The notes beneath the pieces are model-generated. The model saw only the letters and a program-made list of their open reading frames with translations, ran no database searches and was not told the DNA's origin. The position numbers and the translations under genes are program-made. A stretch of DNA of 28,473 bases from positions 1 through 28,473 of the forward strand of contig CAJMRP010000007.1 in the NCBI GenBank assembly GCA_905215765.1, read 5' to 3'. Each line of letters opens with the position of its first letter. Within the stretch, counting starts at the first letter, position 1. Source of the stretch: an uncultured bacterium. GTDB lineage: Bacteria; Actinomycetota; Coriobacteriia; Coriobacteriales; Coriobacteriaceae. This document shows positions 1-6,475 of this stretch, in pieces.

Positions 1-404
1 CCGTTATCCAGAATGGCCTGCGTGGCAGAGGCGTCGAGCACGGTAACCTCGGGCAGGACCGGAGCGGGCTCCTCTGCAGGCGCAGACTCAGCTTCGGCGA
101 TTTCCTCGACGGTCTCGGGCGCCGTCTCGGTCTCGGCAGCCTCCGCGCCCTCGACGTCCTCGGCAACCTGTTCTTCGGCGGCCACAGCACTCTGAACCTT
201 GACCTTCATCGCCGCGACAAAACCGGCAGGCATACCATCGAACTCGCACACGCCGGCAAGCGAACGCTCGATGTCCTTGGCGCAGGCCTCGGACATAGCC
301 GCCACATGGCACTCGGCGGCCTTGGCACGCGCCTCGCGCTTGGGATTGGGCTGACCCGTTCGGTTGGACCTGCGGTTACGGTTCCTGTTGTCGACGTCTG
401 CCAT
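1..404 (-). CDS. Hypothetical protein, N-terminal part only (possible TIGR02452/PARG-like protein)
   Basis: An open frame begins at an ATG (402-404) and runs off the left edge without a stop, giving at least 134 residues. A purine-rich AGGAAAGG-type ribosome binding site lies about ten bases upstream. The first 25 residues are rich in Arg and Asn. Residues 25-70 look like a folded, helical domain with several Cys. Residues 75-115 are an Ala/Glu/Pro-rich acidic linker, and a new domain seems to begin at about residue 118 (PEVTVLDASATQAILDNG). The helical start and the following 'vtVldA..tqAildnG' block faintly resemble the N-terminal part of TIGR02452 proteins (microbial PARG-like), but the diagnostic glycine-rich and QEE motifs would lie outside the window. 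The product is therefore best called unknown. It follows the Bax-inhibitor gene but is separated from it by a terminator, so it probably has its own promoter. Confidence 0.6.
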   Translation of the reverse strand, partial: MADVDNRNRNRRSNRTGQPNPKREARAKAAECHVAAMSEACAKDIERSLAGVCEFDGMPAGFVAAMKVKVQSAVAAEEQVAEDVEGAEAAETETAPETVEEIAEAESAPAEEPAPVLPEVTVLDASATQAILDN

Positions 405-470
405 ACGTGGCCACCTTTCCTGTCGCTGCCGCTATCGGCTTTTTCCCATCCATGATACCCCGCCGCGCAC

Positions 471-496
471 AAAAAAGACGGCCCCGAAGGACCGCC
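471..496 (-). terminator. Rho-independent terminator of the Bax inhibitor-1 family gene
   Basis: On the minus strand an eight-pair stem (arms 489-496 and 477-484, two G-U pairs) closes a UUCG-type tetraloop at 485-488 and is followed directly by six T (471-476). It lies 50 bases past the stop of the gene ending at 546. This is a textbook intrinsic terminator and separates that gene from the truncated gene at the left edge. Confidence 0.85.
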
Positions 497-545
497 TTTC
501 GCATCGTTTTACCGTGTCCGGCAGGAAGTGTCGCAATGCCGCGCT

Positions 546-1241
546 TTAATCGCGACGGCCGAGGATGTTCAAAATGCGCAGGAACACGTTGATAATATCC
601 ACGAACAGGTTAGAGGCCATGAGCACGGCGTTGGGCAGCGTAGGCGGCACCGTCGTGGCAACATAGGTGTCGTAGCCAATAAAGCCAGCGAACACCACAA
701 TCACGATCAGGTCGGTGATGGACTGCGAAACGCCCATGAACATCAGCACGATCTCAACCAGAATAGTGGCGAGCAGAATGCCAAAACCGATGCCATATAC
801 GCGCTGGAAAAACTTGGGGAACGTCACGCCCAAGGCGCCAAAGACAAAGGTGATGGCGGCCGTGGCGATAAAGGCAGCGTTGATGGTGGGCAGGTCGTAG
901 TTGGCAAGGCCAAACGACGCGGTCAGGCCAAAGGTACTCGCAAAGATTACGTAGCCCACAAGGGACAGGCCCACGGACTGCTTGCTGGCGGCGGCCGACA
1001 TCATGACCATGCCGACGATGGTCAAAATAAACGAGCCAAAGACCAGCGGCAGGGCGGCGCCGCTCATCATCATGCGGGCAAACGCCATGGTGCTCGTAAA
1101 GTAGGCGCCGGCGCCCATGGCGCAAAAGCCCAAAAAGATCAGGGCAGACATGACAAGGTTGTACGCACGCGGCGACATCTCCTTGGCACGGCCTGCGCCG
1201 GTCTCGATGGGGCCGTTCTGATAGCCCTGGATATCGTTCAT
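546..1241 (-). CDS. Bax inhibitor-1/YccA family membrane protein
   Basis: The 231-residue product is almost entirely hydrophobic, with about seven membrane-spanning segments after a short polar N-terminus that ends near residue 28. This is the length and topology of the bacterial BI-1/YccA (UPF0005, TMBIM) family. The central GLAN-type and late 'GFIGYDTYVATT' segments, with a conserved Tyr-Asp near the sixth helix, match the family, whose acidic residues line a putative pH-sensitive ion path. Some family members act as calcium leak channels or bind the FtsH protease, but the role here is not known. The start at 1241 has a GAAAGGA ribosome binding site. It lies 80 bases after the small gene ending at 1322 with no terminator visible between them, so the two may be co-transcribed. 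A terminator follows at 471-496. Confidence 0.9.
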   Translation of the reverse strand: MNDIQGYQNGPIETGAGRAKEMSPRAYNLVMSALIFLGFCAMGAGAYFTSTMAFARMMMSGAALPLVFGSFILTIVGMVMMSAAASKQSVGLSLVGYVIFASTFGLTASFGLANYDLPTINAAFIATAAITFVFGALGVTFPKFFQRVYGIGFGILLATILVEIVLMFMGVSQSITDLIVIVVFAGFIGYDTYVATTVPPTLPNAVLMASNLFVDIINVFLRILNILGRRD

Positions 1242-1321
1242 AATTTCGTCCTTTCAAAAAGTGCCGCGACAGCGCCGTAGGCGACAAGATTCCTGCCATT
1301 GTACCCGAATGCCGCACGCTC

Positions 1322-1660
1322 TTACCTGCGACGCTCGCCCTCGAGCGTACGATCAAAGGCCCAGACCCACCAACGCATCACGTGCGCCTGCGAGCCGTCC
1401 GTCCGCTCGCGCGTCTGGTCCTCCAGATACAACTCGGTCGCGTGCCCGCCAAAACGCACCTTATAGGTTGCCGTACGGATGCCGTGAACCGTCAGGCCAA
1501 ACCCAGTGGTCGAGACAATCTCGTCAATCGTAAAGCAACGACCGTCGACCCAGCAGACAGTGACCGGCACGACCTGTCCGCCCGCGAGGATGCGAGCCAC
1601 GACGTCCACATACTGCTTGTGCACGCGCCGAGTTTTGCCATCTGTCTGTCGATATTCCAT
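1322..1660 (-). CDS. Small conserved-looking protein, DUF6504-like
   Basis: The 112-residue product carries a central pattern 'V.WVDGR.FTIDEI', then 'YKVRFGG', and ends with an aromatic Trp-Trp-Val-Trp strand and a basic tail. This all-beta look, with a charged ligand-like loop and a tryptophan-rich end, resembles small actinobacterial DUF6504-type proteins of unknown function; I am not certain of the family. The ATG at 1660 was chosen because the family-like sequence starts there and an AGGAGG precedes it, but the spacing is only one base. An in-frame ATG at 1681 has no ribosome binding site, so the true start is uncertain by seven residues. There is no signal peptide or membrane segment. 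It probably heads a two-gene unit with the Bax-inhibitor gene. Confidence 0.65.
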   Translation of the reverse strand: MEYRQTDGKTRRVHKQYVDVVARILAGGQVVPVTVCWVDGRCFTIDEIVSTTGFGLTVHGIRTATYKVRFGGHATELYLEDQTRERTDGSQAHVMRWWVWAFDRTLEGERRR

Positions 1661-1848
1661 GCCTCCTATTATCGAACGCATGTTTGCATGTTGTAAAGCG
1701 AACAGACTGTGGTTTTGGAGTGTCGTAGTAATCGCACGTGTCCGCATGGCGTGTTAGCAAAAAGAACACCCGCGGTCAACAGGGCTAATATTCAATTTTA
1801 GTGCCAAAAAGTTCACTTCTCCCATCAGAACTCGGTAAAGAAACCCAC

Positions 1849-1880
1849 AGGAGGTGATACGATTTATCATGTTTTTGTAA
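1849..1880 (+). promoter_or_regulatory. Perfect Shine-Dalgarno followed by a minimal reading frame in the pit leader
   Basis: Bases 1849-1858 (AGGAGGTGAT) are a near-perfect complement of the 16S rRNA 3' end, yet no gene starts at a normal distance after them. The next ATG (1869) opens a three-codon frame that stops at TAA (1878-1880), 30 bases before the pit ATG. An in-frame GTG at 1854 would give eight codons but overlaps the ribosome site. It may be a standby ribosome site or a leader peptide. Translation is not shown. Confidence 0.3.
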
Positions 1881-1910
1881 CGTGTCTGCAAACTTCGAGA
1901 AAGCCCATAT

Positions 1911-2960
1911 ATGGACGTAACGTTCTCAACCTTCCTCGGCCAAATTGTGTCGAACCCAGTCCTTGCCGTCACCGTGATCCTCGCGTTGGGCGCCATCTTC
2001 GTCAATGGATGGACCGACGCGCCCAACGCCATCGCGACCTGCGTCACTACGCGTTGCATGCCCGCCCGCGCCGCCATTCTCATGAGCGCCGCATTCAACT
2101 TCCTCGGCGTGCTCATCATGACGCACTTTAACGCGAGCGTCGCCAACACCATCTCACATATCGTCGACTTTGGCGGAAACAGCACCATGGCGCTCGCGTG
2201 CCTCTGCGCGGCGCTGTTCTCCATCGTCGTCTACGGCGCCACAGCGTCGCGTTTTGGTATCCCCACCTCGCAAAGCCACAGCCTTATCGCCGGCCTGACC
2301 GGTGCCGCTATCGCCCTCGGCGGCGCGAGCAGCGTCAACGTCCACGAATGGATGAAGGTCATCTACGGCCTGGCGCTCTCCATCGGTCTGGGCTTTGTCA
2401 TGGGCTGGATCCTGTGCAAACTCGTCTCGATTCTGTTTGCCGCCGCCAACAGGCGACGTGCCAACGTCTTCTTTAAATACGCTCAGATCGCGAGTGCCGC
2501 GGCCATGAGCTTTATGCACGGCGCGCAGGATGGACAGAAGTTCATCGGCGTGCTCTTTTTAGGCGTGGCCTTCGCCAGCGGCCAGACGAGCGTCGGCGAT
2601 GCCGGCATCCCCATCTGGATTATGCTGCTGTGCTCGGCAACCATGGGCATCGGCACCAGCGTGGGCGGCGAGCGCATCATCAAGTCCGTCGGCCAGAGCA
2701 TGGTTAAGCTCGAGAAGTATCAGGGCTTCTCTGCCGACCTCGCAGGCGCCGCGAACCTGCTGCTTGCCACCCTTACCGGCATCCCCGTGTCCTCCACGCA
2801 CATCAAAACCTGCGCCATCATGGGTGTCGGTGCCGTCAAGCGCCTCTCGGCCATCAACTTCGGCGTCGTCAAGGACATGATGTTCACCTGGTTCTTCACC
2901 TTCCCCGCCTGCGGACTCATCAGCTTTGTCATGGCCAAGCTGTTCATGATGTTCCTCTAG
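1911..2960 (+). CDS. pit: Inorganic phosphate transporter, Pit family (low affinity)
   Basis: The 349-residue protein has about ten hydrophobic segments and the two internal signature repeats of the PiT (PHO-4) family. The first is near residues 33-49 (GWTDAPNAIATCVTTR) and the second near residues 198-215 (GAQDGQKFIGV). These carry the conserved Asn/Asp residues that form the phosphate and cation path. Length is typical of short bacterial Pit proteins, which import phosphate with a cation and need no ATP. The ATG at 1911 is the only usable start, because the frame closes at a TAA 31 bases upstream. Its ribosome binding site (GAGAAAG) is weak. The DUF47 gene follows 66 bases later, the usual pairing, so both are likely one transcript. 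The 250 bases upstream separate it from a divergent gene and should hold both promoters, though I see no convincing -35/-10 pair. Confidence 0.92.
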   Translation: MDVTFSTFLGQIVSNPVLAVTVILALGAIFVNGWTDAPNAIATCVTTRCMPARAAILMSAAFNFLGVLIMTHFNASVANTISHIVDFGGNSTMALACLCAALFSIVVYGATASRFGIPTSQSHSLIAGLTGAAIALGGASSVNVHEWMKVIYGLALSIGLGFVMGWILCKLVSILFAAANRRRANVFFKYAQIASAAAMSFMHGAQDGQKFIGVLFLGVAFASGQTSVGDAGIPIWIMLLCSATMGIGTSVGGERIIKSVGQSMVKLEKYQGFSADLAGAANLLLATLTGIPVSSTHIKTCAIMGVGAVKRLSAINFGVVKDMMFTWFFTFPACGLISFVMAKLFMMFL

Positions 2961-3026
2961 TCAAACCGAACGTCCATCCGGACTGCATTACCTCGCCCGC
3001 CCATCTTCACCTCGAAAGGACCACTC

Positions 3027-3650
3027 ATGGCAAAGAAACCCGATTCGTTCTACTTTGACAACTACGTCGCCTGCGCCGACCTCGCCGTCCAGGCTGCAGA
3101 GCTGCTCACCAAGATTTTTGAGAACTTTGACCCCGCGCAGATCCACGACATGCTCGATAAGATGCATGCGATTGAGCATGCGGCAGACAAGAAGCACCAC
3201 GAGCTCGAAGACGCCTTGCTCACCGCCTTTATCACCCCGCTTGAGCGCGAGGATCTGGACCTGATGAGTTGCTCGCTCGACACCGTGCTCGACCGTATCG
3301 AGGGCGTCGTGCAGCGCGTCTACTTCACCAACATCCAGAGCATCCATCCCGATGCCATCGTGATCGCCCACAAGGTGACCGACGCCTGCCGCGCCATGAA
3401 GGACCTGATGGTCGAGCTGCCCAACTACCGCAAGTCCAAGACCCTGCGCGAGCTGGTCATCCAGATCAACACGATCGAGTCCGAGGCCGACGAGCTCTAC
3501 ATCAACGCTATGCGCAACCTGCACGTCAACGGCAAGGACCCGCTCGAGGTCATCGCCTGGCGTGACGTTTACGCCTTCCTGGAGTACTGCGCTGACTGCT
3601 GTGAGAATGTGGCCGATGTCGTGGATTCGATTGTCATGAAGAACAGTTAA
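3027..3650 (+). CDS. DUF47 / PhoU-like Pit accessory protein
   Basis: The 207-residue protein is all-helical, soluble and rich in Asp, Glu and His. It matches the TIGR00153/DUF47 family, which is distantly related to PhoU. The segments 'HDMLDKMHAIEHAADKKHHE' (about residues 37-56) and 'TIEsEADELYINAMR' (about residues 149-163) are the repeated metal-binding helical signatures. Members are encoded next to Pit transporters and are thought to modulate their activity, as PhoU does for PstSCAB. The start at 3027 has a GAAAGGA site eight bases upstream. No intrinsic terminator with a T-run follows, but a very long palindrome begins 21 bases after the stop and could cap the 3' end of the transcript. 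Confidence 0.9.
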   Translation: MAKKPDSFYFDNYVACADLAVQAAELLTKIFENFDPAQIHDMLDKMHAIEHAADKKHHELEDALLTAFITPLEREDLDLMSCSLDTVLDRIEGVVQRVYFTNIQSIHPDAIVIAHKVTDACRAMKDLMVELPNYRKSKTLRELVIQINTIESEADELYINAMRNLHVNGKDPLEVIAWRDVYAFLEYCADCCENVADVVDSIVMKNS

Positions 3651-3670
3651 TTGGGGGTACGTGTCCCGGC

Positions 3671-3754
3671 GGCGAAGGGCCGGCACCTGTTTGTTTTCTC
3701 ACTCCGGCTGCGTAGCAGAGTCGTTCGAAAGTAAACAGGTGTCGGCCCTTCGCC
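3671..3754. repeat. Long imperfect palindrome, 22-base arms
   Basis: The arms 3671-3692 and 3733-3754 are complementary over 22 bases with a single C-to-T difference that still pairs as G-U in RNA. The 40-base loop contains a smaller nested stem (ACTC 3701-3704 with GAGT 3718-3721, and an inner GCT/AGC). There is no T-run on either side, so it is not a classic intrinsic terminator. It lies just after the pit-DUF47 pair. It could be a REP- or MITE-like intergenic element, a 3'-end stabiliser, or a protein-binding cruciform. Confidence 0.8.
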
Positions 3755-3874
3755 TTACGTATCACCATTGGAACTTTGGCTGATAGTTTTAGCGCAATGG
3801 GGGGTTTGGCTGAAGGGACCTTTGGTACCCGTTCGGACACTTTGGCCCTTGATGAGCGTTTGGCTGATTGCTGC

Positions 3875-3917
3875 TTTGGGTACTCTTTGGGTACTCTTTG
3901 GGTACTCTTTGGGTTAC
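3875..3917 (+). repeat. 11-base tandem repeats (TTTGGGTACTC) upstream of the nitroreductase
   Basis: Three perfect copies of TTTGGGTACTC (3875-3885, 3886-3896, 3897-3907) are followed by degraded copies (TTTGGGTTACT at 3908, TTTGGGTTTG at 3918). Looser copies of TTTGGCTGA occur upstream at about 3775, 3805 and 3860. Together they make a G/T-rich strand from about 3770 to the ATG at 3956. The frame of the nitroreductase stays open through the whole repeat block back to a TTG at 3776. The strong ribosome site at 3945-3950 and family homology both argue that the block is untranslated leader. With the palindrome at 3671-3754 this accounts for the 305-base gene-free stretch 3651-3955. Confidence 0.75.
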
Positions 3918-3955
3918 TTTGGGTTTGTTTGATTTTTAATTGTTGGAGGGCTTGT

Positions 3956-4486
3956 ATGTCGTATATTGATCTGGCTCGGTCTCGGTATTCTTGTCGTTTG
4001 TTTGAGGACCGTCCTGTGGAGCAGGCTGTGGTGGATGCCATTGTTGAGGCTGGGCGCATTGCTCCTTCTGCTTGTAATAATCATCCAACCCGTGTGATGG
4101 TGCTTGATACTCCGGAGTTGTTGGAAAAGGCTGCTGCTTGTCAGCCGCGCTTTGCTCGTGAGGGGTCTATCTTTGGGGCTCCGCTTATCTTTCTTATCTG
4201 CAGCGTTACCGACGATGCTTGGGTGCGCCCTTATGACCAGATGAACTCCAGTGCCATCGACACCTCGATCGTCTGCGATCAGATGATGATGGAGGCCGAG
4301 GAGCAGGGCCTGGGTACGTGCTGGGTATGCCATTTTAAGCCCGAGGTGGCCCATGAGCAGTTCAGCCTACCCGAGGGCATCTATCCCTATCACATGCTCG
4401 TCTGCGGCTATCCTGCCGAACACATCGCCGACCCCGAGCAACGCGAGGCCCGTACCATTCCCCTCCCCGACTTCCTCCTCAAGTAG
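3956..4486 (+). CDS. Nitroreductase family protein (FMN-dependent oxidoreductase)
   Basis: The 176-residue product begins with a family-typical 'ARSRYSCRLFEDRPV' (about residues 7-21), whose Arg/Ser residues contact FMN phosphate. 'AGRIAPSACNNHPTR' follows (about residues 32-46), the Pro-Ser-X-X-Asn-Xaa-Pro segment of the nitroreductase fold. A late 'EEQGLGTCW' (about residues 115-123) and 'VCGYPAEH' near residue 150 match the C-terminal half. Members reduce nitro compounds, quinones or flavins with NAD(P)H; the natural substrate cannot be read from sequence. The ATG at 3956 has GGAGGG five bases upstream. The first third uses mostly T-ending codons while the rest uses C-ending codons like its neighbours. 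It is a single-gene unit ended by the terminator at 4535-4572. Confidence 0.87.
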   Translation: MSYIDLARSRYSCRLFEDRPVEQAVVDAIVEAGRIAPSACNNHPTRVMVLDTPELLEKAAACQPRFAREGSIFGAPLIFLICSVTDDAWVRPYDQMNSSAIDTSIVCDQMMMEAEEQGLGTCWVCHFKPEVAHEQFSLPEGIYPYHMLVCGYPAEHIADPEQREARTIPLPDFLLK

Positions 4487-4534
4487 TTTTTTGGCACATG
4501 CCCTAAAACCTACCTTTTACCGCTCACCCATTCG

Positions 4535-4572
4535 CCGAGTTCTGCGCCACAATGTGCAGGGCTCGGTTTTTT
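4535..4572 (+). terminator. Rho-independent terminator after the nitroreductase gene
   Basis: An eleven-pair stem (4535-4545 with 4556-4566, including two G-U pairs) closes a ten-base loop and is followed by six T (4567-4572). It lies about 50 bases after the stop at 4486. Confidence 0.8.
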
Positions 4573-4597
4573 ATGTTGCGCGCCCCTGCACAGTCAT

Positions 4598-4627
4598 AAA
4601 AAAGGACCCGCAAGCTGCGGGTCCTTT
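4598..4627 (-). terminator. Rho-independent terminator after divIVA
   Basis: A perfect twelve-base inverted repeat (4601-4612 and 4616-4627) with a three-base loop runs, on the minus strand, into a T-run (4603-4598). It sits 27 bases after the divIVA stop and faces the plus-strand terminator at 4535-4572, so the two converging transcripts are each stopped before meeting. Confidence 0.88.
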
Positions 4628-4653
4628 CGAGGCACTAAATTGTAGGCCGAATG

Positions 4654-5328
4654 TTAGTCCAGGTCGTCGGCAGCGAAGTTGTCGATCGGGGCGAAGGGAT
4701 CGGCCACGTGGACAACCGGGTCAGCGACGGGCAGCGGCTCGGCGGGAACAGTCACCGCAGGAGAAGCGGCAGAACCGACCGGCGTGGAGGCCATGAGATC
4801 GGCCGGGAAGGAGTTCTGGGCATCGTCCATAAAGTGCTGGATGAGCTTGAGATACTCGGCCTTGAACTCCTCACGGGAAGCCTTGAGACGATCGATCTCC
4901 TCGAGCTCGGCCTGCTTCTCAGTCAGAGCCTGGCGGATAACCTCGCGGGCCTTGGCGTCAGCCTCGTTGCGGATACGCTCAGCGTTCTCGTTGGCATCGT
5001 TGACGATGGTCTCAGCGGTCTGCTGGGCAGCGATCAAGGCAGCGGAAATCTGGCGCTCCTGAGCGGAGAAGTCAGGGGCGGGAGCAGCCACGGGGGCGGC
5101 AGGAGCGGCCTGGGCGGTGACATCCTGAGCCTGGGCAAGCTGAGCCTGCGCATCGGCAAGCTGCTGCTCGGTAGCAGTCAGACGACCCTTAAGGTCGACG
5201 ATCTTAGCGAGCATAGCGTCAACCTCGGAGGACAGCGTCTCCAAGAAGACGTCGACCTCAGCAGGATCGTAGCCACGCTTGGCCTCAGAGAAAGTCTGAG
5301 CCTGGATGTCTGCAGGGGTAATAGCCAT
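4654..5328 (-). CDS. divIVA: DivIVA domain-containing protein
   Basis: The 224-residue protein starts with a classic DivIVA N-terminal lipid-binding domain: 'ITPADIQAQTFSEAKRGYDPAEVDVFLETL' spans about residues 3-32, with the conserved Phe-Xaa-Xaa-Xaa-Xaa-Arg-Gly-Tyr and Val-Asp-Xaa-Phe-Leu. A long coiled coil follows from about 33 to 70, then an Ala/Pro-rich break (residues 70-90) and a second coiled coil (90-170). An acidic Pro/Ala/Val tail ends in Asp-Asp-Leu-Asp. DivIVA proteins bind negatively curved membrane at poles and septa and recruit division or polar-growth factors. The ribosome site AAAGGAG precedes the ATG. It is the last gene of the sepF-yggT-divIVA string, 61 bases after yggT, and is closed by the terminator at 4598-4627. 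Confidence 0.93.
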   Translation of the reverse strand: MAITPADIQAQTFSEAKRGYDPAEVDVFLETLSSEVDAMLAKIVDLKGRLTATEQQLADAQAQLAQAQDVTAQAAPAAPVAAPAPDFSAQERQISAALIAAQQTAETIVNDANENAERIRNEADAKAREVIRQALTEKQAELEEIDRLKASREEFKAEYLKLIQHFMDDAQNSFPADLMASTPVGSAASPAVTVPAEPLPVADPVVHVADPFAPIDNFAADDLD

Positions 5329-5389
5329 AACAAGTCTCCTTTTTCATCGCCTCGGCGCTACACGCCCGACGTAAGTTACTAAGTCAGTT

Positions 5390-5671
5390 CTACACGAGTA
5401 TACCTATAAGAAGCTGCAGAACCAGCCTCTGCACCAACTGCAACGCAATAATCGCAACGACCGGCGAAAAATCGATACCGCCCATCGGCGGGATGAAACG
5501 ACGGAACAGGTTAAGCCACGGACCGCACACGCTATCAAGCACCGCGGCAATATCCTGAAGCAAACCACCCTGCTTCATGGGAATCCACGTCATAAAGCAG
5601 TAGACGATAATGAGCGTGGAATAGAAGTTGAACAGCGTGTTGACCAGCTGGACGATAGTGTAGATGTTGAT
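5390..5671 (-). CDS. YggT family membrane protein, apparently starting at a non-ATG codon
   Basis: The product has two hydrophobic segments separated by the family hallmark 'PWLNLFRRFIPPMGGIDFSP', the YggT/YlmG signature. YggT proteins are about 85-100 residues. The only ATG (5593) would give 67 residues and remove most of the first membrane helix. The frame stays open and helix-like (INIYTIVQLVNTLFNFYSTLIIVYCF) back to the sepF stop, but contains no ATG, GTG or TTG. The best candidate start is the ATC at 5669-5671, six bases after a GAGGAG ribosome site, giving 93 residues. An ATT at 5675-5677 abuts that site and is less likely. Its place directly after sepF matches ylmG of Firmicutes and wag31-cluster YggT genes, where it affects nucleoid or division organisation. 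A sequencing or assembly error (ATG read as ATC) is the alternative. Confidence 0.78.
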   Translation of the reverse strand: MNIYTIVQLVNTLFNFYSTLIIVYCFMTWIPMKQGGLLQDIAAVLDSVCGPWLNLFRRFIPPMGGIDFSPVVAIIALQLVQRLVLQLLIGILV

Positions 5672-5692
5672 GGGAATCTCCTCGTCTTGTCT

Positions 5693-6415
5693 TTACTTGA
5701 GGTAGCCGTCGGCACGAAGCTTCTTGAGATCGGAATCTTTGACCTCGCAACCGGCGGGCAGCACCATGAACACGCGGTCGCCCACCTCCTTGACCGTGGC
5801 ACCCAGACCGCAGGCAAAGCCGTAAGAGAAGTCCAAGACGCGCTTGGCAACTTCGGTGCGTACGCCCACAAAAATCAGTGCGACAGGCTGCTTGGTGCGA
5901 ACGCGGCGCACCACGGTCTCCACGTCGTCATAGCTCTCGGGGCGCAGGACATAGGCCGGCAGCTGCGGCGTGGCGTTGATGATATTGCTCGCATAGGCCG
6001 AGGCATCGCTCGGTGCAGGCGCGGGCGCAGCGGCGGCACGGGCGCGGGTGTTCTCGGCGTAGCTCGACGGCGTATCATAGGCACCAGGACGATAACCGCT
6101 CGCAACACTGTCCTGCGAGCGCGAAGGCGGGTTATACGTCGTGGCATGGCGGGAGTCATCGCCGACCAGCTGACCGGAGCGCGTATACACGGCAACCGAC
6201 TCAGCTTCACCGCGGCGCGTCTGACCAAGCAGGCCGTTGCTCGGCTCGTCTTGGGTGTAGAAGCCCTCGCCCGAAGCACCGCTGTAGCCGTTGCCCTGAT
6301 AACTATCGTCATAGCCGTCATCGTAGCCGTAGTCGTCGTCCTGGCCATAACCCTGGTCGTAACCCTGCTGGCCGCCCAGGTGCATCTTATTTTTAATCTC
6401 GTCAAGGAAGCCCAT
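5693..6415 (-). CDS. sepF: Cell division protein SepF
   Basis: The 240-residue protein begins 'MGFLDEIKNKMHLG', an amphipathic membrane-targeting helix. The C-terminal 80 residues form the SepF (DUF552) domain, including 'ESYDDVETVVRRVRTKQPVALIF' and 'RVLDFSYGFACGLGATVKEVGDRVFMVLP'. SepF tethers FtsZ to the membrane and assembles into rings. In actinobacteria, which lack FtsA, it is the essential FtsZ anchor, consistent with no ftsA in this cluster. Between the two parts lies a long linker (about residues 15-145), first Tyr/Asp/Gly/Gln-rich (15-50) and then Ala/Pro/Ser-rich, longer than in most SepF proteins. The ATG at 6415 is preceded by GAGAGGA; an upstream start at 6466 would add residues foreign to the family. 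It ends 21 bases before the proposed yggT start. Confidence 0.95.
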   Translation of the reverse strand: MGFLDEIKNKMHLGGQQGYDQGYGQDDDYGYDDGYDDSYQGNGYSGASGEGFYTQDEPSNGLLGQTRRGEAESVAVYTRSGQLVGDDSRHATTYNPPSRSQDSVASGYRPGAYDTPSSYAENTRARAAAAPAPAPSDASAYASNIINATPQLPAYVLRPESYDDVETVVRRVRTKQPVALIFVGVRTEVAKRVLDFSYGFACGLGATVKEVGDRVFMVLPAGCEVKDSDLKKLRADGYLK

Positions 6416-6475
6416 GGTTGTGTCCTCTCGCGGTTTAGTGCAGGCGCCCCGATAATCAGTGCGCACTTCAGAGCC

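Noticed and set aside
3671..3754. The long palindrome as an insertion-sequence end or Rho-independent terminator
   Set aside because: There is no transposase or target duplication nearby, and no T-run follows either arm.
3875..3917. The tandem repeats as a CRISPR-like array
   Set aside because: The 11-base units abut with no spacers and no cas genes are present.
3776..3955. N-terminal extension of the nitroreductase from a TTG at 3776
   Set aside because: The extra 60 residues come from G/T-rich repeats, resemble no nitroreductase, and a strong GGAGGG site marks the ATG at 3956.
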